64,000 nucleotides of DNA. It comes from CAZQHK01 sp964593455. GTDB lineage: Bacteria; Muiribacteriota; CAYSPT01. Where the stretch lies: NCBI GenBank assembly GCA_964593455.1, contig CAZQHK010000011.1, positions 49,312 to 113,311 of the forward strand. Reading direction: 5' to 3'. A program made the position numbers and the translations under genes. The notes below the pieces were generated by a model that did no database searches, had not been told where the DNA came from, and worked only from the letters and a program-made list of their open reading frames with translations. Shown here piece by piece: positions 59,009 through 64,000 of this stretch (position 1 is the stretch's first letter; every line of letters starts with the position of its first letter).

Positions 59009-59635
59009 ATGGCAAGACACCATGGCCCTGTTTGTCGGCTTTGCCGGCGCGAGGGAGCAAAACTGCTCCTCAAGGGGCAACGGTGCTACACCGCAAAGTG
59101 CGCTTTCGAAAGACGGCCGGACCCGCCTGGAAAACCAACCAGGTTTAGACGTAAACGGTCTGACTATGCCGAGCAGCTAAGAGAAAAACAGAAGGTGCGG
59201 AGAGTTTACAGTGTATTGGAACGCCAATTCAGGAAATATGTGGAGATGGCTGTCAGGGCCCAGGGCGTTACCGGTGAGAATCTCCTGTCTATCCTGGAAC
59301 GGAGACTTGACAATGTCGTTCACCGGTTAGGGTTGACTGAATCGCGAAAACAGGCCAGACAGCTCATTACCCACGGGCATTTCCTGGTCAACGGCCGGAA
59401 AGTCACGATCCCAGCCTTTCTGGTCTCTGTTGACGACAGCATCGAAATAGCACCAAAAAGCGTTTCGATTGTGCAGATTCAAAACGCCCTGGCCAAAGTG
59501 GCCAGTGCAGTGATTCCGGGATGGCTGGAACGAGATCTGGAAACCCTGAAGGGTCGGGTTGTCCGTCTACCCGAACGCGGTGACATCGATGCCGATATCA
59601 GGGAATCGCTGATCGTCGAGTACTATTCACGGTAA
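59009..59635 (+). CDS. rpsD: Ribosomal protein S4, zinc-binding type
   Basis: A 208-residue protein that nucleates 30S assembly and in some bacteria represses the alpha operon. Cysteines at the N-terminus (CRLCRREGAKLLLKGQRCYT, then AKCAFERR) form the zinc-binding variant. The S4 domain is present (ERRLDNVVHRLGLTESRKQA; HGHFLVNGRKVTIPAF). AAAGGAGG precedes the ATG. The mobile-type palindromic element begins two bases after its stop. Confidence 0.97.
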   Translation: MARHHGPVCRLCRREGAKLLLKGQRCYTAKCAFERRPDPPGKPTRFRRKRSDYAEQLREKQKVRRVYSVLERQFRKYVEMAVRAQGVTGENLLSILERRLDNVVHRLGLTESRKQARQLITHGHFLVNGRKVTIPAFLVSVDDSIEIAPKSVSIVQIQNALAKVASAVIPGWLERDLETLKGRVVRLPERGDIDADIRESLIVEYYSR

Positions 59636-59637
59636 AC

Positions 59638-59811
59638 CCGAATAATTCACGAATGTTCATAGCGAGGTGAAGAAAATGACCGCAGATGCAAGGCGCGTGC
59701 AGGAAAATGCACGGAGTCGTACCGGTCGGTACGATGAGTACATTTTTCAAGCGCAACGCAGTAGGTGTGGTCACATACGAGCCGTAGCAGAAGAGTTTGT
59801 GAATTATTCGG
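59638..59811. mobile_element. 174-bp palindromic element (MITE-like) between rpsD and rpoA
   Basis: CCGAATAATTCAC (59638-59650) and GTGAATTATTCGG (59799-59811) are perfect 13-base terminal inverted repeats. Nested inside are a partly complementary pair, GCGCGTGCAGGAAAATG and CATTTTTCAAGCGC, and a central palindrome TCGTACCG-GT-CGGTACGA (59718-59735). The whole can fold into one long hairpin. There is no transposase, so it is a non-autonomous element or REP-like repeat. I recall similar palindromes in many bacterial genomes but cannot check it. No target-site duplication is clear. A 51-codon ATG frame (59676-59831) runs through it. Confidence 0.8.
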
Positions 59812-59869
59812 ATAAAAAACGGACAATGTAGTGGCAGCAGGATTGTGCCTGGAGGAGGTACAGGTAAAC

Positions 59870-60862
59870 ATGATAGAAATAACAAAACCAAAAATCACAT
59901 ATGTCTCATATCCGCCGGAAGAAGAAACCAATTTTTCTTATGGGAAATTCGTCGTTGAACCGTTGGAGAGAGGGTATGGCGTAACTCTGGGTAATACGCT
60001 CAGACGAGTGCTTCTCTCTTCTCTGCCCGGTGCCGGTCCGGTAGCGGTCCGAGTAGACGGCGTACTTCACGAGTTCTCCATCATCCCGGGCGTGATGGAA
60101 GATATGACCGAGATCGTACTCAACCTCAAGGGTATCATCTGCCGGTTGAATACTAACGAACCGGTGACTATCCGGGTGGAGATTAATTCAGAAGGTGTTC
60201 TTACAGCCGGTGATTTTAACACCAACGACGATATTGAGATCATTAATCAGGACCATCATATAGCCACGGTAACCAAGCAGGGTAAGTTAGGTATAGAAAT
60301 CGTTTTTGCCAGAGGAAGAGGCTTTGTTCCGGCGGAAAAACATGAACGGCAGGACGCTTCGATCAGCACTATTTTCATGGACTCCATCTTTTCTCCGGTT
60401 AAACGGGTAAGATATGAAGTTCAGGATGCTCGGATCGGGCATGAAATCAAGTTCGACCGCTTGATTATCGAGGTTTGGACTGACGGAAGCGTGAAACCTG
60501 ATGAGGCAGTTAACTTCGCTGCCCGCTTCTTCAACGAGTACCTGCAGCTTTTCATTCAGTTCATGGAAGCTGATAAACTGGAACAAGAAGTAACCATGGT
60601 AGTCCCCGAAAAAGAAGAAGAAGAGAAAAAACTCGATATCCTGGTAAAAGATCTTGAGTTCTCCGTGCGGGCCAGAAATTGCCTGAAACGGGCTAATATC
60701 AAGATGCTGGGTGAACTGTGTGATATGACGGTGGCCGATCTTCTGGCCATCAAGAACTTCGGCAAGAAATCCCTCAACGAAATTAAAGACAAGCTCGCTC
60801 AGTACGGACTGGCCTTAAAGGGGGAGGGCGACGAAGAGGAAGCAAAAGAAGGGAGCGGTTAA
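59870..60862 (+). CDS. rpoA: DNA-directed RNA polymerase subunit alpha
   Basis: A 330-residue alpha subunit. ATG 59870 is chosen (GGAGGAGG upstream; product MIEITKPKITYVSY). The N-terminal domain has FVVEPLERGYGVTLGNTLRR for dimerisation and assembly. The C-terminal domain has SVRARNCLKRANIKMLGEL and KNFGKKSLNEIKDKL, which contact UP-element DNA and activators. Unlike RpoB and RpoC, it shows no inserts. It is the penultimate gene of the alpha operon. Confidence 0.97.
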   Translation: MIEITKPKITYVSYPPEEETNFSYGKFVVEPLERGYGVTLGNTLRRVLLSSLPGAGPVAVRVDGVLHEFSIIPGVMEDMTEIVLNLKGIICRLNTNEPVTIRVEINSEGVLTAGDFNTNDDIEIINQDHHIATVTKQGKLGIEIVFARGRGFVPAEKHERQDASISTIFMDSIFSPVKRVRYEVQDARIGHEIKFDRLIIEVWTDGSVKPDEAVNFAARFFNEYLQLFIQFMEADKLEQEVTMVVPEKEEEEKKLDILVKDLEFSVRARNCLKRANIKMLGELCDMTVADLLAIKNFGKKSLNEIKDKLAQYGLALKGEGDEEEAKEGSG

Positions 60863-60864
60863 GG

Positions 60865-61212
60865 TTGCGGCATAACGTAAAGGGAAGAAAACTAGGCCGT
60901 ACCACGAGTCATCGAAAAGCGCTCCTGAGGAACTTGGCCAGGTCGCTGTTTATTCATGGCAGAATAACCACCACTGAAGCCAAAGCCAAGGAAGCCCGCA
61001 GGATCGTGGAGAAATTGATAACTCTGGGTAAAAAAGGCGAACTAACGAGTCGCCGCCGTGCTCTGGAGATACTGCCTGACAAAGATGTTGTCAAACTGGT
61101 CTGGGGAATGGCGGAAACATACCGGGATCGTCCGGGAGGTTGCACTCGGGTTATCAAGCTCGGACCTCGGAAGGGCGATGGCGCTCCGATGGCGGTCCTG
61201 GAACTGGTATGA
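60865..61212 (+). CDS. rplQ: Ribosomal protein L17
   Basis: A 115-residue protein at the tunnel exit. It starts at TTG two bases after rpoA (RHNVKGRKLGRTTSHRKALL). Motifs: LARSLFIHGRITTTEAKAKE and VIKLGPRKGDGAPMAVLEL. It ends with ATGA, shared with the ecfA1 start, so the ribosomal operon runs directly into the transporter genes. Confidence 0.96.
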   Translation: MRHNVKGRKLGRTTSHRKALLRNLARSLFIHGRITTTEAKAKEARRIVEKLITLGKKGELTSRRRALEILPDKDVVKLVWGMAETYRDRPGGCTRVIKLGPRKGDGAPMAVLELV

Positions 61213-62039
61213 TCGAGGTTGATAACGTCTCGTTCAGCTATCGGTCTCATACATCCGATGAACCGCTTGCGGTGCTGAAAGACGTTTCATGTAGCATTGA
61301 TGACGGAGAGTATTTGGCCATTGTCGGTTGCAACGGTTCAGGCAAATCGACACTGGCCAAACTGTTTAACGGCCTTCTAATCCCCGACTCCGGCCGGATT
61401 CGTATTGATGGGTTCGAAACTACCGATCCCGGGCGAATCTGGGATATCCGATCCAGAGTGGGGGTTGTTTTTCAAAATCCCGACAATCAAATCGTGGCCT
61501 CGGTGGTGGAGGAGGATGTGGCGTTTGCTCCGGAAAACCTTGGCCTGCCTCAACAAGAGATTGTTCGGCGGGTCGAGGAAAGCCTGGAGCGGGTAGAGCT
61601 AATCGACCTGAGAGAACGCCTGACGCATGAACTCTCCGGTGGCCAGAAACAGCGTCTGGCTATTGCCGGTGTTCTGGCTATGCGGCCCAGGGTATTGGTC
61701 CTCGACGAACCAACGGCTATGCTCGATCCGGTAGGTCGTGAAGAGGTCATGAGAACCGTTGAAGAGCTCAACCGGAGTGAAGGTCTGACGGTGATTCACA
61801 TTACCCATTCCATGGAAGAAGCTGCCAGGGCCAGGCGGGTAATGGCGCTTGCTTCCTGTACATTTGCCTACGATGGGCAGTCAAAAGATTTCTTCTCTCG
61901 CTCTGATATGGTCAGAAAACTTCATCTGGAGATGCCCTCATTGGCCCGTTTAGCGGAACTCTTGAGGACAAAAAACATTGATATTCCTACCGGGACCTAT
62001 ACCGTGGAGGCGATGGCCAGGTGTCTGATTCCATCATAG
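61209..62039 (+). CDS. ecfA1: ECF transporter ATPase EcfA1
   Basis: A 276-residue ABC ATPase of the energy-coupling module for group II ECF (vitamin and trace-metal) transporters. ATG 61209 gives MIEVDNVSFSYRSHTSDEPL. Walker A GCNGSGKST, Q-loop VVFQNPDNQIV, signature LSGGQKQRLAIAG, Walker B VLVLDEPTAMLDP and His in IHITHSM are complete. The order rplQ-ecfA1-ecfA2-ecfT is typical of Firmicutes and Mollicutes. No substrate-binding S component lies in this window. Confidence 0.95.
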   Translation: MIEVDNVSFSYRSHTSDEPLAVLKDVSCSIDDGEYLAIVGCNGSGKSTLAKLFNGLLIPDSGRIRIDGFETTDPGRIWDIRSRVGVVFQNPDNQIVASVVEEDVAFAPENLGLPQQEIVRRVEESLERVELIDLRERLTHELSGGQKQRLAIAGVLAMRPRVLVLDEPTAMLDPVGREEVMRTVEELNRSEGLTVIHITHSMEEAARARRVMALASCTFAYDGQSKDFFSRSDMVRKLHLEMPSLARLAELLRTKNIDIPTGTYTVEAMARCLIPS

Positions 62040-62881
62040 AATGTGACCATGTCTCGTACTGGTATGGTTTGAAGACGCCCTCGCCGGTTCAGGCTCTCGA
62101 AGAGGTATCTCTCAGCATAGAGGCGGGACAGCGGATAGGAGTCGTGGGTCATACCGGATCGGGAAAAAGTACGTTCGTTCAACTTCTGAATGCTCTCCTC
62201 CTGCCCACGAACGGTGTGGTCAAAGTTTTCGGAGAAGACACCTCCTCAAAGACGACCGACCTTAAAGCACTCCGTAAACGAGTAGGGTTGGTGTTTCAGT
62301 TTCCGGAGCACCAACTTTTCGAAGAAACCGTCTGGCAGGATGTTGCTTTCGGCCCTCGGCAGATGGCTCTGGATGAGAAAGAGGTCTCACGACGTGCCGA
62401 GCGGGCTTTGGCCGACATGGGACTCGATACTGAAAAGATCGTTGACCGCTCACCGTTTGAGCTCTCCGGCGGACAACAGCGACGGGTGGCGATCGCCGGT
62501 GTTTTGGCCATGGAGCCTGAGATCCTGATTTTGGATGAACCGCTGGCAGGACTGGACCCTGAGGGAAAACGCTCCTTTGAAGCGCGGATATGTGAGCTTC
62601 ACGCAGGCCGGCAGATAACGACGATAATCGTCTCCCACGAGTTGGAGTCCATAGCGCGCCTGTGCGATAAAGTGATCGTTTTTGAAGCAGGCCGAGTGAG
62701 AGAATTCGAAAAAACCCGCAGGATCTTCGAACACGTGGACATGATCAGGGATTCAGGTCTTGAACTTCCTGAAGTTAACCAGCTCATGGAGACTCTCAAG
62801 AAACGAGGGCTGAAGGTAAGGGCGGATGTGCTGACGGTGGAGGAAGCGGCCCGGGAGATTATAGCCGCTTTGAAAGACTGA
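62021..62881 (+). CDS. ecfA2: ECF transporter ATPase EcfA2
   Basis: A 286-residue partner ATPase of EcfA1. It starts at GTG and overlaps ecfA1 by 19 bases. Walker A GHTGSGKST, Q-loop LVFQFPEHQLFEETV, signature LSGGQQRRVAIAG, Walker B ILILDEPLAGLDP and His in IIVSHELES. The FPEHQLFE motif is characteristic of the EcfA2 type. Its stop overlaps the ecfT start by one base (TGATG). Confidence 0.95.
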   Translation: MSDSIIECDHVSYWYGLKTPSPVQALEEVSLSIEAGQRIGVVGHTGSGKSTFVQLLNALLLPTNGVVKVFGEDTSSKTTDLKALRKRVGLVFQFPEHQLFEETVWQDVAFGPRQMALDEKEVSRRAERALADMGLDTEKIVDRSPFELSGGQQRRVAIAGVLAMEPEILILDEPLAGLDPEGKRSFEARICELHAGRQITTIIVSHELESIARLCDKVIVFEAGRVREFEKTRRIFEHVDMIRDSGLELPEVNQLMETLKKRGLKVRADVLTVEEAAREIIAALKD

Positions 62882-63906
62882 TGGCGATACGGGATAAACT
62901 TCTTATTGGACAGTATGTATCGGTTGACTCACCGGTCCATCGCATGAATCCATCGGTCAAGATACTATTGACCATGGTGTTCATGATCATTATCTTTATG
63001 GCTGCCGGTCCAGGCGGTATCGGACTGGTGACTGGTTTCCTGGTACTGGTTACCGCCCTTTCCCGGATAAAACCGGGGTATCTGGTGAGAGGATTAAAAC
63101 CGGTTTTATTTCTGGTTTTCTTCACCTTTCTGCTCCATCTGTTGTTCACTCCCGAAGGGGGCAACAGGCAAGAGTTTCGTTACGTGAAAAACGAGCCGGT
63201 ATTGACGATCGAGCTGATGCTGGAACCCAATCCGGACAGCGTCAAGGTCTTAATCAACAAACGACCGGTTCGGGAAGACAGCTTTAACGGATGGACGCTT
63301 CAAGGCTCCAAGGTACGTTTAAACGGTGGAGTGGTACCGAAACCGGGGGATATCGTACAGGTAGACTACCAGGTAGGCGACGTCTGGTGGAGTTTGGGGA
63401 TCATCCAGGTCACTCGTGAAGGTGTAGTAAACGGTGTCAGGATCTTTTTCCGGCTGGTTCTGCTGGTAGTGGCTGCGACGCTGCTCACGCTGACTACTTC
63501 GCCCATCGAGCTCACCGATGGCCTGGAAACATTGTTCAAACCGCTGGCCCCCATAGGATTTCCGGCTCATGAGTTTTCTATGATGATGACTATAGCTCTC
63601 AGATTCATTCCCGTACTGCTGGATGAGTTGGATCGGATCATGAAAGCACAAAAATCGCGCGGAGCGGATTTCGAGACCGGCGGACTTGTAAAACGGGCTA
63701 AAAACCTGGTCCCGTTACTGGTCCCGTTGTTCGTCAGCTCCTTTAAGCGCGCCGAAGAATTAGCGCAGGCCATGGAGGTCCGCTGTTATCGGGGGGGCGA
63801 AGGACGTACCAGGATGCGGGTGCGGGAAATCAGCTGGCGTGATGGGGTCGGGGCGTTGATGGTGGTGGTTCTGGGAATCGGGCTGTTCATGCTAGGAGGA
63901 AGATAA
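62881..63906 (+). CDS. ecfT: ECF transporter transmembrane component EcfT with an extra domain
   Basis: A 341-residue membrane scaffold (usually about 265). Membrane segments lie near 27-50, 60-88, 175-200, 235-255 and 320-340. Coupling motifs are present: QKSRGADFETG and the Ala/Arg helix AQAMEVRCYRGGEG, which contact the two ATPases. Extra: residues about 95-168, between HLLFTPEGG and IIQVTREGV, a predicted beta-rich stretch (SVKVLINKRPV; WTLQGSKVRLNGG; PKPGDIVQVDYQVGD) that probably faces outside. EcfT from other bacteria has a short loop there. The domain's role is unknown; it might contact S components. Confidence 0.9.
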   Translation: MAIRDKLLIGQYVSVDSPVHRMNPSVKILLTMVFMIIIFMAAGPGGIGLVTGFLVLVTALSRIKPGYLVRGLKPVLFLVFFTFLLHLLFTPEGGNRQEFRYVKNEPVLTIELMLEPNPDSVKVLINKRPVREDSFNGWTLQGSKVRLNGGVVPKPGDIVQVDYQVGDVWWSLGIIQVTREGVVNGVRIFFRLVLLVVAATLLTLTTSPIELTDGLETLFKPLAPIGFPAHEFSMMMTIALRFIPVLLDELDRIMKAQKSRGADFETGGLVKRAKNLVPLLVPLFVSSFKRAEELAQAMEVRCYRGGEGRTRMRVREISWRDGVGALMVVVLGIGLFMLGGR

Positions 63907-64000
63907 GTAAGTGTGGAAAGAGGTCCCTGTGGAGGCTTGTTCTTTTCGCCAGGCGTAAGTGCGAACATTGAGGTGTAGTGGAAACTGGGTGGTCCCGCCC
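63907..64000 (+). other. Window end after ecfT
   Basis: 94 bases. No complete gene is visible. A GTG at 63959 opens a frame that reaches the edge (14 codons), but I cannot link it to truA, which often follows ecfT. Confidence 0.4.

Noticed and set aside
59676..59831. 51-codon ATG frame between rpsD and rpoA, with GAGGTGAAG in front
   Set aside because: Most of it is the palindromic element; the product resembles no family. Kept only as part of the repeat.
63959..64000. Start of truA after ecfT
   Set aside because: The 14 visible codons do not resemble the TruA N-terminus.

Overview
This is one chromosomal window, with base composition near 50% GC by eye. It holds a partial phosphoglycerate mutase gene on the minus strand, then about 63 kb of genes that all run on the plus strand. 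The core is the secE-nusG-L11-L1-L10-L12-rpoBC, str and S10-spc-alpha ribosomal superoperons. The organism is a bacterium I cannot place. The block PIN/TRAM protein, gltX, cysS, rlmB and the L17-ecfA1-ecfA2-ecfT tail recall Firmicutes and related lineages, whereas Thr-Tyr-Thr tRNA genes in front of tuf recall the E. coli tufB locus. L33, L36, S14, S4 and L24 all keep zinc-binding cysteines. A deep-branching or candidate lineage, possibly a metagenome-derived genome, is my inference.

Layout. 1-1039: archaeal-type phosphoglycerate mutase (minus, cut by the edge). 1246-2349: a free-standing Hint/intein-like protein that seems unable to splice. 2516-15090: a seven-gene chemosensory operon (receiver, MCP, CheR, hybrid CheA, CheB, REC-GAF-GAF-HD-GYP, REC-GAF-GAF-PP2C) with no separate CheW, which looks more like a regulatory system ending in a c-di-GMP phosphodiesterase and a phosphatase than a flagellar one. 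15185-15940: FecR-like membrane protein. 16103-18946: uvrA. 18991-23215: PIN/TRAM protein, a CBS-HutP fusion, a GluRS fragment, a CysRS gene with internal deletions, and rlmB. 23368-25454: three tRNAs, tuf, rpmG, tRNA-Trp, secE. 25477-40597: nusG, rplKAJL, rpoB, rpoC. 40801-45109: rpsL, rpsG, fusA, second tuf. 45143-61212: rpsJ to rplQ, including secY, adk, map, infA and rpoA. 61209-63906: ECF transporter module. No gene-free stretch exceeds 300 bases.

The unusual content sits inside the most conserved genes. (1) RpoC carries about 1,030 extra residues in the trigger loop, rich in repeated half-barrel motifs. (2) RpoB has a six-cysteine insert near its N-terminus, a triple-repeat insert and a charged insert near its C-terminal part. 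(3) Ribosomal protein L22 is preceded, in frame, by about 60 residues clearly related to the N-terminal domain of ribosomal protein S13. (4) gltX and cysS have lost their catalytic cores yet stay open. (5) A 174-bp palindromic element with 13-bp perfect terminal inverted repeats lies between rpsD and rpoA. (6) EcfT carries an extra domain of about 75 residues. Six of eight promoters I could read have a TGn extended -10, often with an 18-bp spacer.
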